A DNA stretch of 29,484 bases from Beroe ovata. Lineage: Eukaryota > Ctenophora > Nuda > Beroida > Beroidae. Numbering within the stretch: position 1 is the first letter of the stretch; every line of letters begins with the position of its first letter. The translations under genes were made by a program, and so were the position numbers. The stretch lies in NCBI GenBank assembly GCA_946803715.1, contig CAMPET010000026.1, positions 333,495 through 362,978 of the forward strand. Reading direction: 5' to 3'. Below are positions 1 through 11,700 of the stretch, piece by piece. The notes beneath the pieces are model-generated. The model was given only the letters and a program-made list of their open reading frames with translations, was not told where the DNA came from and made no database searches.

Positions 1-7
1 ACACACT

Positions 8-40
<33 letters not shown>
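1..40. repeat. CA-rich microsatellite at the left edge
   Basis: A (CA)n dinucleotide run with a few interruptions. It continues off the left end, so its full length is unknown. It lies in what is probably an intron of the gene whose last exons follow. Confidence 0.9.
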
Positions 41-223
41 TGTGGAGACTATCATAATATTGAGAATAGAGTTGTTAGTTGTGATGTAATCTTGGAGTGG
101 GTGCTAGGGCTGTGGGCTGTAGGTGAATACAAGACCCGTGTATCACTATCAGTACAGTTGTCAAGTCTTATTGTTTGGTGCCTACACGTTCACTATGTTT
201 GACTAACGGTAGTCTCAACCCAG

Positions 224-596
224 GCACGGATGCAATACTGCATGCCATTCTGAAAGACGAGGTGCAAGCAACAATCAAAGACATGTCCGAGCCGAGAATA
301 ACTAGCATGATTGAAGATATACAAGTACGACACTATAAAATAATCATGACACGATTTTATTAAAATAGATTCATTGTGATGCATATGAAGCTCAATCGTA
401 ATACAAATTTAGACTCGATTAGCGTGAAGCGCTATTTTTAGGTCAGTAAAATGTCTATTCAGAGTTTATTTGAAAACATTTCCTTGCGTTGTTTATTGAC
501 AATATCCTCAACTTTCAGTCGGCTGTGTCACAGATAATGGCTCGGATGAATACAGCCGCAAGGCGGAAAGCAAGTTACCATCTGTTATCTCCATGA
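224..596 (+). CDS. C-terminal two exons of an unidentified gene (partial)
   Basis: Two exons fit: 224-324, after a CCCAG acceptor and before a CAA|GTACGA donor, and 519-596, after TTTCAG and ending in TGA. The first enters in phase 1 and leaves in phase 0, and the second opens in phase 0, so they join cleanly. The joined tail is about 58 residues, with segments such as ILKDEVQATIKDMSEPR and SAVSQIMARMNTAARRK. It is charged and probably helical, with no membrane segment. An AATAAA lies at 831-836, about 235 bases after the stop. The 5' part is outside the window and I recognise no family. The support is splice sites, phase and plausible composition; a chance pair of ORFs is the alternative. 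Confidence 0.5.
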
Positions 597-830
597 CAAC
601 ATTCCCTGAACATCTCTGTAGACTCGATCCCGCTTGGTATCCCTGGTTATGAGTAAAATCTGATGATGTGATTGAGTGACCCTGTTCGGATCACGTGACA
701 CCGAAATCGTTAATCATATTCTTATTCTTGAGATGTCTGATAGTCAAAGCTTTCCCTTGAACTTGAAGCTGAACTTAAAGTTAAAATCTCGAATCTTTTT
801 AATAATATCGTGATCCGATGATTTTAATCA

Positions 831-836
831 AATAAA
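831..836 (+). promoter_or_regulatory. Candidate polyadenylation signal (AATAAA)
   Basis: An AATAAA hexamer about 235 bases downstream of the TGA of the partial left-edge gene, on the same strand. The position is right for its 3' end, but the hexamer is common in AT-rich DNA. Confidence 0.35.
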
Positions 837-1044
837 CCCCGATATTGATATTTGATAACATCCGAGGAAGAGGCGGTGGTTTTTAAATTAATCGAGAACT
901 CGCAGCATGATATTGATACTGGTATCCAATTGAAATGATCCATTCTGTATTCGATGGGCCGTTCAAAGTTTCAATCTTATTCTTAATCTTATCTTAATCT
1001 TATTTTCAACTTCAAGGATTTTCTCCAAGTTCATTCTTGTTGAA

Positions 1045-1194
1045 TGTTACCGGATGTTAACAATAACTGTCCACTGTTTCTTGGGCGCGCCTTAATCTGT
1101 TATCGAACTCGAAGGCTGAAGCAACAGCCCGTTTCCCGGCATTCGATGAAGTTGAACTTGAAGTGTGAACAGTGAAGGCGCGCGCGCAAGAAAC
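1045..1194. mobile_element. Degenerate foldback MITE copy, same family as 25075-25205
   Basis: The left part (from about 1046) reads ACCGGATGTTA, then CTGTCCACTGTTTCTTG and GGCGCGCC. The right part (about 1174-1194) reads AAGGCGCGCGCGCAAGAAAC, the inverted partner. Both arms resemble the terminal inverted repeats of the intact 131-bp element at 25075. The interior is divergent and the right outer end is lost, so this is a decayed or rearranged copy. Confidence 0.55.
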
Positions 1195-1280
1195 GCTTGG
1201 CCCTGCTGTCGCGAGCTGAGCTGCGAAGCAGCGAGCGTTAGCTAAGCTATAGCGGTACGGGTAATTGATACTGATAGCAG

Positions 1281-1328
1281 TGTGCACACGTTGCGCGCCC
1301 CTGTTCTACTCAGTGAACTGAAAAGTCG
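1281..1328. repeat. 48-bp direct repeat, copy 1
   Basis: This 48-bp segment, beginning TGTGCACACG and ending GAAAAGTCG, recurs without change at 1411-1458, 130 bases downstream. The 82 bases between include the perfect palindrome TTAACCGCGGTTAA. It probably reflects a recent local duplication or nested insertion in the foldback cluster. Confidence 0.9.
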
Positions 1329-1410
1329 TGGCGGCAGCTGAGCGTCCGCCGTCCGCGTCTTGCCTGGCGATGCTTAACCGCGGTTAACCGGAGACCCTCT
1401 GACGCGAGGC

Positions 1411-1458
1411 TGTGCACACGTTGCGCGCCCCTGTTCTACTCAGTGAACTGAAAAGTCG
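1411..1458. repeat. 48-bp direct repeat, copy 2
   Basis: Second exact copy of the segment at 1281-1328. The flanks differ after the shared ...AAAAGTCG end: GTGGCGG follows copy 1 and GAAGAAA follows copy 2. Confidence 0.9.
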
Positions 1459-1763
1459 AAGAAAAAACCACGGAGACGCGCAGCGCGCGCGGAGTATTTG
1501 GGTCACGCAGCGCGGGAACACGCGAGGCTTGAGCGTTAGCAGCGCGCGCACAAAGCCAGATCCGATCGGCGATCCTGTCGAGGCCGAGGATTTCGTTTCG
1601 CGTTCGCGATCGCGTTGTCAAATTAAATGTTTCCTGACCGCGCGCGAGAAACAAAGGTCCGGTCAAATAAAATCTGACTGTCGACAAGTTCCGCGCGCCG
1701 CTTGTCGAGAATTTGTCGAGAATTTTGTTTTGTGCGCGCGCGTCGCAAGCTTATTCTTTTATA

Positions 1764-1833
1764 TTGCCGGGTGTTATCTGTCCACTGTTTCTTGTGCGCG
1801 CGCAAAAAACAGCGGACAGATAACATCCGGCAA
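1764..1833. mobile_element. 70-bp foldback MITE remnant (TTGCCGG family)
   Basis: The segment starts TTGCCGGGTGTTATCTGTCC and ends with the inverted GGACAGATAACATCCGGCAA. A CGCGCG-rich loop lies between, and CACTGTTTCTTG pairs with CAAAAAACAGCG. The ends are the same as those of the 131-bp element at 25075-25205, so this is an internally deleted member. No 8-bp target duplication is evident here, so it may have inserted into, or recombined with, another copy. Confidence 0.75.
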
Positions 1834-2775
1834 TATTCTCAGACAGGGTCTGAAGATAAGTTAATTGCGGCTTTCATCAGCGGTCTACTATCTTCAAACA
1901 TGACATGGACATGGACAAACGCAAGCGGCTTAGCAACGCCATACAAACAGCCACAATTGTTTGCAAAAATATTAGAAAACAAGTGAAACGCCTGATCACT
2001 GAAATGAGGCACTTGTGAGCTTTATTACTCCCGTTTGTGAGTTTTGGTCTTTTTGCACATGATTCACAATGGTGATTGGTGCCTCAGATTTGATTGTAAT
2101 ATTGTTATAAGTAGTGTATAATAAGTACTGTATATAATAAGTATCAGACATTCGGACATAGCTGATAAAGTGATGATTAAAAGCTGCATTTCAAAAACAT
2201 TTCAAAAAAACTGAAATGATGGCTGCAGATGTTATCTGGCAAGGTCATGCTCGCTTGTTCTACATACTCACCATGTAGCTAGAAGAAAAGGAATTAACAT
2301 TTATTAAAAGTATTCTTCTTTCCCAGTGATAATGGGTAGTGGACAACTTAGCGAAAGGTGGCATTTTTCAGCGGCTGAGATCGTATTGATGAAATTTTCT
2401 TGAAATGCGTGATGGTTTATACCATAAATTCTTATCTTATCTTATTTTATCTTACCATGATCCCAAGCTGCAAGTGCAATGTGATCTGGTGATCCAATTG
2501 CAGCTAGATATCATTTGTGATGCCATCACAAAATAAGCTAGAAACAGTTAATATTGCTGATATGACATGACTGATGACTGATTACACTATTAAAACTACA
2601 ACTACTGTTTTATCATGGTATTAGTAGCCTTAAAAGTGTAATCTGTCAAGTATAATTTATTTTCAATAATCAATTCCTAATGTCATTATTCATCTATAGC
2701 TTATTAACTCTTCATCTAAATAAGAAATATTCCTTTGCGTGCACCACATTGAACATTCTTCTTTACCCTTAAGTG

Positions 2776-5700
2776 ATGGCAAATCCAATTGCTGTTCTTT
2801 ATGGTGGCAATCCTGAAAGAGATCACATCAAAACTCTCCTCACAAGTGACAATGTTCTGCGGAAAGGTAGGATTCTATTCATATTCATGAATTCCAGATC
2901 CAAGATAATATATTCTTGCATTGGAACATGTTTTTCTTTTATAAAATGAAGTAATTACTCCATGTCTGAATTTATGGACCTCAATAGTACTTTTGACTAA
3001 ACTAAACTCACTTCAGGAGAATTATATGACTTAGAAAAGCCCCACAACTCTACTAAACAAGATGATTACATTAAATGGGGAGTCTATGCTGCTCGTGCTG
3101 ATGGAAAACAGGTATGCTGCGAATGATCAGAGGAAATTAGGTCTTGGGTGAATGATAAAGTAAAGGAGGAGTTGGTACTTGGTCCCAAAATCAGGTGTCC
3201 TTTCCTATATCCTAAAAATAGTTTCCTCTAGTGATTATCTGATACTGTATTGTGCTGTATATGCTTCATTGATTTGCTCTCAACATGTCAACTTTGACAT
3301 GTACTCTCTGTCGGAGGCATGCTAAACACTGTGTAAGCTCATAGCATGTCAAAACAATATGTCATAGCATGAAGGAGGTAATCACTTAATCAAAAGTAGG
3401 GAGGTCAATTTATGAAGGTGTGGCACAGGGCTATTATAAAAATGGCATTCTTCCTTTGGATGGAAAGAATCAGGCACTGATTTCTAATTGGGTCAAAGTA
3501 CAACCATGGCAAATCTTTGCTATTTAGGACCTACATTTTAGGTGCGTAATCGACTCCCTTCTTTCCTTGTGAAATGAATTACTCACAGGCTACGATGAAC
3601 ACAAGTATTCAGTTTGGTAGTGATACAGTTGAGAGGAAGTCCACTCAAAAAGCAGATTTCGATACCAAAACTGCCCAAAGAGTAAGTCTATAGTCCTTCA
3701 GTAGATAGTAGGAAGTATCATGACAGTCATGACACTATCAGTACAGCAAGTCAGGGTTGAACGTGCTGTAACATTAGCTTGTGTTTGATCTGCAGGCTGC
3801 GAGTTTCAAACCAGAGAACAAGATCAACATCACGGATATGGACCCTGCCTATCAGATGGATACATCTCCCAACACAACGTCATACAGTGCAGAGTTTGAT
3901 AAGACGGCACTGGTCAGTTGTAGTAACACAGTGGTCAATGTGTGTGATGGGGAAATGTGACCCTATGCCCTATTTCTTAGATAATGTCTTGCTTTGGTCA
4001 AGGTGGTTGTTGTCCGCTCGGACACTTTGTTTTGTTTTTGTTATTACACACTGCATTTTATACTGTTACGTGTACTGTAACGTGCACTTGTACACTGTAC
4101 TGTGTAATTTATCAGTTGCAACATAGTCTACCTCCTTTGCAGAACACGTTAGTGCACGTTATAAAACAAATGACATGCATTATTACTGTTCAGATGACCC
4201 TAACCGCACCCAACTACTGCAGGCAGACCATCAGGCAAAGACCAAGGTGGTTATTCATGGCTCAGGAAGTAGCTACACAAAGTATGTGAGAGGGACCCAT
4301 TTCAACTTTGGGAATGATCCTAATGAGTGAGTTGATACAATGCAGCGAGATGTATTCTTGTATTCAATGTAGGTTCATTCAAATATCGTACCATTGAAAA
4401 TAAAGCACAATGCCATTGAGCCGGAATTGAAATGAATGTTGCCTGCTGGTCAGGTTGTCACCCTCCTAATAGAGAATGGTATGGGGAGGAGTCCCAAATA
4501 TTTTTGATCACGAGACAGCATTTCTGTATCTTCATTGGTTGTATCTTCATACTCATTGGTCGATCGCTGTCACGTGATCAAAAACATTTGATACCCCAGC
4601 CCCAAGGATGTCATTCTATATTAATGGCCGTATTCAACAAGTGACCTTTATCCAGATGAAGAATTTACATCGTGGCTCGAGGCTCGTGCCTTGTTGAGTA
4701 ACATAATTGAAGCAGTGGTTGCCGCGTTATACTTTCATAAAACTTTGCATGTCCAAAAGCTGAAGATTTACAGTCAAAATGTTGATTGTTGCTTGCTAAG
4801 ATACGGCATTCTTGCATCATGAATACTCTGGTTGCAATAGGTGACTCTTTATACCGAACAATTCGGGATGATGGAATAGAATAAAACGTCCGAATAACAT
4901 AGAATTGGGAGGAATTTAATAGAGGGCAGAGGTTACAATCTATTTGTCAAACTAAGGCCGTGAACTGTGAAGATCAAGCAAAACAAAATTTCATTATTCG
5001 TACTATCACTTTCCAACATTGAATATAGAAATTACTAATCTTATCATTCCCACACATCACAGGTTGTTTTACGACCACACACTATTGCATAACCTTCTGA
5101 CATAACCTTTTGACCAAACATAAGTCATGACGTGTATAAGAAGTGGCAGATGAATTGCGTCGATCGTCCAATCTTGATAAAACGCGCGCACGTTCCATCA
5201 CTCAATCCAGGGCGCAGACTGATTTTACAAAATGAAAGTTTTACATCGACATCACTTGAAGCGCGCGTTTCTATAGTAACAAACCTTTACCATGCAATCT
5301 GATATGAGAATACATTCCGAAAATACTTCGAACACAGTAGTAAGTAGTTTGACAGCCCATGTAATGTATCCATCCACTTATCGAGCACAATGATGATGCT
5401 ACCCTGTTTCAGATTGAAAACAGAGGCGCAGGCGGCATACTCTGCGGCTGATGGCTCACAGTCCTACTTCGAGAACTGCCTGGCGGCCGAGAGGGCGCTA
5501 CGAGACAAGTGCAATAACAGTGTGTTTAGGTATTTCTCTCAGTAGATTCTCCCAACCATGGAAAACGATAAGAGATTGCAGTTGAAAGTGCTAGTATTTC
5601 CAAGATTTGTGATTGGTATGCTAAGGGTGGCAAGAATATATCATCTGAGAAATTTCTGATCCACAGGAACGGCGATTACAACCAGACAAAGGGACCTGAC

Positions 5701-8700
5701 AATCAGACAGTATTCACTGTGTCATACGCTGGAGCCCCGTCGACCCAGAAAGGATATGACCATGTGGTCAATTCCAGGTGAAATGTCAACAGAGGTGCTA
5801 ATAGTAGTGTCAATACATTACGGTGTCAATATCGGACACACACACACACACAACACACACAGACACACAGACACACAGACACACACACNGACACAGACAC
5901 AGACACACAGACACAAACACACACACACAAACACACACACACACACACAAATTCAGGACTAATATAAAGATGGGAGACTCAAAGTATAATCTGTCAAAGA
6001 AGCTGTATGAGTTTTTGCGGGAAAAGTTCCAAAACCCCCGGGATCCTTGCCAAGTCAATCTCAGACAAGCTTTTGCGCTCTTCGACAAGAACAGAACAGG
6101 TGAATTTAGGACTCAGATCCATACTTCATATGATCGGTTTATTCCTCGATTTGCACATCAAATTAAACAACTGATTCACACAACATTCGTTAACGCCTGC
6201 AGGTTTCATCACATACGAATGTATACGAAACGTACTGAAGCGCCTAGTTGCGCCAGAGGAACAGGGGATCGCTGACGAGGTCATCGCACTCTTCGACAAC
6301 AACAAGGACGGTAAAATAGATTACCTTGAGTTTGAGAACTTCCTCAACAAACAATTCCCTCAAGTGGAAACAGAGGAGTCACTTTACGCAGGTATGCGTT
6401 GAGGAGAGAGGGAGTTGAGGGAGTTAGAGCTGAGGGGGGAGTTAAAAGAGGGAATATAGGAGAGGTAGTGAGGGAGTCAGGAGAGAGAGGGTGAGAGACT
6501 AGAGGATGGAGGAGTTATGGAATATGGATGCGCCTTGAGGCGGTTATAAAAAAGAGGGCTCGGGGATGAGGCTTGAGGGGTAAAAAGAGAAATGCCACTC
6601 TCTCTGTGTAGCGGAAGATATCTCTAATTGATACTACCCGATGTTGGATGTGTACGGTATACACGTTATCCGGCAGATACGTACAAGCCCAGTTTATTGG
6701 AAGGGGTAGCTAAGAACAGGTCCAATGAATACAGCCCCGTTGACGGGAAGTACCACGTGAAGACTCACTTCAGGTAGGCCGGACCACATGGACCTCATCA
6801 GGTAGTTAGGTAGTCGAGTGAGATGGCACTACTCATCAGCATCTTAGCTCAAAGTGACATATGTTCTAAAGAAGTGATTCTTGCAGTGCAGTGGAAGTAT
6901 TATAATTTGAATCTTAAATACGTTATATGTTAAGCATAAACTAATTTTAATCTAAACTTGGTTTCATCACACTGTTCCTCATGACCCATTAGGTTTGGTG
7001 AGGATGCAGTGACTAATTCTGAGTCCCTGTACAAGAGTTCTTTCGGAGGAGAGAAGAAGATAGGGAGAATAAATCTGGCAAAACCACTTCCAGCTACACA
7101 GGTTGCTATGTGGTTGCTTCAGCAACATATCAGTTGATGACGTATTTATAATCGACAATGATCGACTTCATTACAGGAGTTGTGATTCATACCTGTTTCC
7201 CTCAATCCACAAACACCTCACAGTACAAAGTACACAGTCCCAATGATGGCAGAATGTTAACACGGAACAATCAATTCCCAGGGGGAATAGACCAATTCAC
7301 CGCACTCATGTTTAACAACACTGCCTCATGAACCACACCCACTTACCACATAGATCATTTGGTGAAACATTTCACTACTGCACTAATTACCAGTGTATTT
7401 TCATTCCAATAACTCAGATCTAGCTCACTTCATTTTCATCAGTTGTGTAGGCAAAGAAAATCATATTTCCAACTCAAATCTCCCAGGTGCTACCTGTAGA
7501 ACCAGATCATGCATATACTGCTAGCAGTAGTCAACGTACTGATTACGGGGATCATTCCAAAGATTTGGTAAGTACGGCGTCCGCATACACTTATAAGCTA
7601 ATACTATTATGATTGCATTTTTCATAAGATATTTGTGGGATTCTACTTTCCATGGTACTTTTCGGCATTCTCAAAAACGTGACCCCTGTTATGAGGAGAG
7701 CTCCCTCACATACACCCCTCATATGCTGCTTCCCCCCTCTCGTCACCCCCCTGTTATGTCCCTCATATCCCCCTCCCTGCTATATCCCTCATATCCCCCC
7801 CTGCTATATCCCTCATATCCCTCCTCTGCAGGGTCGTATCACAGGCGAGAAGATTTCTACCATCGCGTCCAACAAAGTGATCCACGATAACGCAAGCTTC
7901 TCTCTGGCCCAGGGGATTGATGATAAGGTGAGCCATTCCTGACAACTTTAGGTAATTCAGTGTAATTCATTTTTGGTGCTTATGGAGTCACAAAAACAGT
8001 TTTATTTTGGTCTAATCTAAAAGATGAGTATTTTGACAATCTGAATGGAGAAAAGCATCTTGATCTAAAAAGATTGCAGGAAACTGGAAGAAGTAAAGTG
8101 TAACCGAGGAGTCCAGCTCCATAGTGACCATAGTTACACCATGTTTAACACCATGTGTAGCACCATGTGTAACACCTTGACCATATGGCATATGTTACGA
8201 GATGTAACGTGAGGTAACAAGGCCATTAGTGTCTCCCATCACTTTCTATCGCCAGATAGCACCTGAAAACAATGTTATAAGAATGCATATCACCTGACTG
8301 CAATATCATAACAGCGGATTTGAACGACCCAGGGTCATCACTAATGTCATCAGTGTCATCAGTGCTGATGTCATCAATCATCATCATACCTTCCTCAGAG
8401 TTATGTTGATTGATGATGTCAGAGTTGTCAGCAGCATCAGCGAGCATGACTCCCTCATCCTCAACCATGTTCATATCGGCATATTCCCCGTTATCCGATG
8501 CTAGGGCCTCCACAGACAGACAGTTGCTCATCCTGTGACAGGGAGATGATGATCACAGAAGTTGGGGGGGTCTTGACTTAGGTTTTCAGATTTCATGAGT
8601 CATGCATGTTTGCTAGAAGTAGAAGTTGGAAGTGGAAGTATAAACTTCATCATACTTACACCATGGCTGAGACGAGTAGTAGGAAAAGCATCTTGATTCA

Positions 8701-11700
8701 GAGATTGAAGTGAGAGAACTAGAGTTAGTTGTGTTGTTGTCGGTTTGGCTGAGTTGAAGGGCGCGAGCACTCCCTTATAAACTACCATCCCCGCGTCGCG
8801 TGACACGCGTGAGTCACGTGACATCTCATTTGAGATTATCAGGTGTAAATCTCGCGCAACTCGTCCATAATGAGTATTGAATGAAGAAGCCATCGGCTCT
8901 TTCCCAACAATAAAATGAGTTTCTATAATTGGATTGGAGCTCTTGATATGATAAACTATAGCGGTCCTTATTACTTTATTAATGACGAGTAAAACATGAA
9001 TAGGGCACGCGTGTCAATGAAGCCATGCTATTGCTTTTTAATGAAAATAAGTGAACAGCACATACAACAGCTCTATGTTACCCGTGGAGTTTTTTTCACT
9101 AGAGTAAAAGGCTAAAAATCCGCCATCTTGTATAAGCAAGACTTATTTCCATAGGTTTTTGGGTCATCCCGCACCCCCTACCCTTACCTCCCCTCCCCCT
9201 CCTTACCTCCCCCTCAACCCCTCCCTTGCGCCCCTCCCCTTTCTCCCCCTTCTCCCCTCCCCCTTCTCTCATCCCTTACCGTGTCACCCCCCAACACACA
9301 GGATGAGAGGTGCAAGAGTTTGGCAGCCAGCTCATACGTTCCGTTACAACTCCCTGCCCGATCCGGGGCTGGCCGTAACCGTGGATTTGAGACCAAGTGG
9401 AACCACTTCTCCAACGCGGATACCATTCCTGAACAAGGTTTGGGTTCGAACTGTGCTTCGCACGAGCTTGTTGTTAATGTTACATACAAATACAATACTA
9501 GGCGCAATGCCATGACAATACCATGACAGACATGAAAATTATTGGTTTTTGCCATGGCATAAAGTAGACTTAAAGCTAGAAAAATGATTAGTTTGGAATT
9601 ATTCAAATACAACTGACCTCATATTTTTTCATGATATACTCCGCTGATATTTTTTTCTCTGTCAAGTTGCATTGAGAACGGAACACAGTGACGCTTATCA
9701 TGTTGACAGTGCAGCGACTGGAATACAGGATTGCCCCACCAACAAACACCTCAGAACGGTTAGTTTTAGCTGAGTCTAGCTGGTCTCTAGTAGTAGTATA
9801 ATATGAGGAGATATATCTCGCATATATCTGGGTTAAGTCAGGGGCTGATGTGTCGTAGTGCACGGCCGTCTTATCCATGGGCATATCCAGCTGATCCCAC
9901 TTCGTATTGAATATTGATTGCTTGTTATGGAATGAACGCGAACACCCAATGTTTTCACCAAATATCAACAATCGTTTCATTTCCGTCAACGAGCACTAGG
10001 ATGTTCCCATCATATTATATACCAATCACGGTTTATATACCAGGTTGACACGCCCAAATTAGACGTAGTCAAAATTTAGGGTAACACATTTTCTGGGATA
10101 TATACTTACTCGCAGTATAGAACCTAGCCTCGGCTAAGTACAGCAACCCATCGTCAGCTTGTCCCTCTCCTGTCGACTTATCGGTGAACTTCACCCTGTC
10201 TCCAGCTAGTCCATTGCAGTAGATGGGAATAGTTCTTTCCTCGGGACTGTTTCCCTCAATGTAGTCAGTTGCTGTGTGGGAAACACATGATGTGTCATGG
10301 AGAGATAGCTCGTGTTACAAGCTGTGAATATAATGGGGGGTATGNCATCTGGTACTTATTTGTTTTGATTCCAATGCAAATCAAACGATACAACTGACAA
10401 AATATAGTTAAGAATAACAATATCAACCTCGTTGATTAATAAATTTTCGTCAGTTTTATCGCTTAATAAACAGATGTTAAAAGATAGTACTGAAGCAACA
10501 ACGATATTTCAAATTCAATATAATTAGGAAAGGGCATTGATCGCGAAACATGGCACACCTGATATCTCATGACACAGGACGTCTGTTCCCTCCAAAGTGT
10601 TGACCACCCTGACTTGAGTACCCACGATATTACTAAACTGGATAGGACCAGGAACTACTTCAACCAGCCAGATATCATGTACATGCTGGAAACCGAGGCT
10701 GATGTAGTTATTGTCAGCAGCTGCCGGCGTGTATCCAGTAGACGGGTCTCCATCAATCGCAAACTTGGGCTTATAGCTGTCAGAGAGATAGCTCCGAGCC
10801 GCTATCTTGCTTGGTTTCAGCTCCCTCAAGGATCGCGGGTTGTGTGACGTGTCCACCGTCGCACCCGTGTAGTACCCTGCATGTGATAGCACGTGCAGTG
10901 AGGGACAACTGTGCATTGTGCAATGAGTGAGCTGTGTATATATTGTATTCAGATGCACATCAGATGCACGTGCAATGTGCATGTAACGGCATCTATTTTT
11001 CACCACGAGGTAATTTCGGCGAAAGGGTCATTCCATCCAGTATTCTGTCTTAGTGGACATATTTTGTCCATTGGACATTCTGTGTTCAATATAGTAAACG
11101 AAATTCTGTGTTCAATGGACGTAATGTGTCAAATGTACATACATATATGTTGGACGCACTGTGTCCAATCTGCCGATTGTTCAATATTTGTCCATTGTGT
11201 CCATTGGACTGAATTGCCAGTTTGATGTCCATCAACAAGGGTGGATTTGTGATTGTGTCTATTGTGTGCACAAGATCGATGTCCTTTGTTTCCATTGAAC
11301 ATGTCCATTGGACATCGAAAATGGACAAATTGTGTCCATTGTGTCCATTGGACAAAAATTCCAAAACTCTCGTGTTGAGTTGAGTGATCAAAGGACACCC
11401 ATTGGGCGTCCATTGGGCCTTATTGATTGGCACAATCGACTCAATTACAAATCTTATGACCCTTTTGCCACAATTTCATGCGACACGTGTCCGGGTCAAG
11501 CGTGTTTCCATGGCTCCAAGTGGAGCCAGGAGCAGTATAACAACTGTGCCAGCCGAGAAATGATAATATAGTGGTGTTGAAAACATGAGTAAATTCTGCA
11601 ATTATTATCTAATCGAGAATACCTGTCAATACAAGCGCTAGAGAGATTAACCAAATCATCAGTGGTAGAACTTCACTCAGAAGTATACACTATATGACGA

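Larger units (their letters stand above)
597..2775. other. Intergenic region with GC-rich foldback-element cluster
   Basis: No exon with convincing splice sites was found. From 597 to about 1040 and from 1840 to 2775 the DNA is AT-rich and unremarkable, with short CTTATCTTAT-type runs near 970-1005 and 2430-2450. The middle, about 1045-1840, is unusually rich in CGCGCG and holds several related inverted-repeat sequences (separate entries). The 150-codon ORF at 1412-1864 is composed of these repeats and is not treated as a gene. Confidence 0.7.

Noticed and set aside
1412-1864. 150-codon plus-strand ORF and overlapping minus-strand ORFs
   Set aside because: They translate the GC-rich foldback repeats (Arg/Ala-rich), and similar lengths are open on both strands. 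No splice sites or family.
5756-6275. ORFs with long His/Thr or Cys/Val runs around the CA microsatellite
   Set aside because: They are translations of the dinucleotide repeat. The real exons 8 and 9 lie in defined frames with splice borders.
9214-9612. 132-codon minus-strand ORF over exon 14
   Set aside because: Antisense shadow of exon 14 and its pyrimidine tract. The plus-strand exon fits the phases of its neighbours.
11086-11433. ORFs on both strands rich in NGHNGH or SIVSI
   Set aside because: Repeat translations of the TGTCCATTG array.
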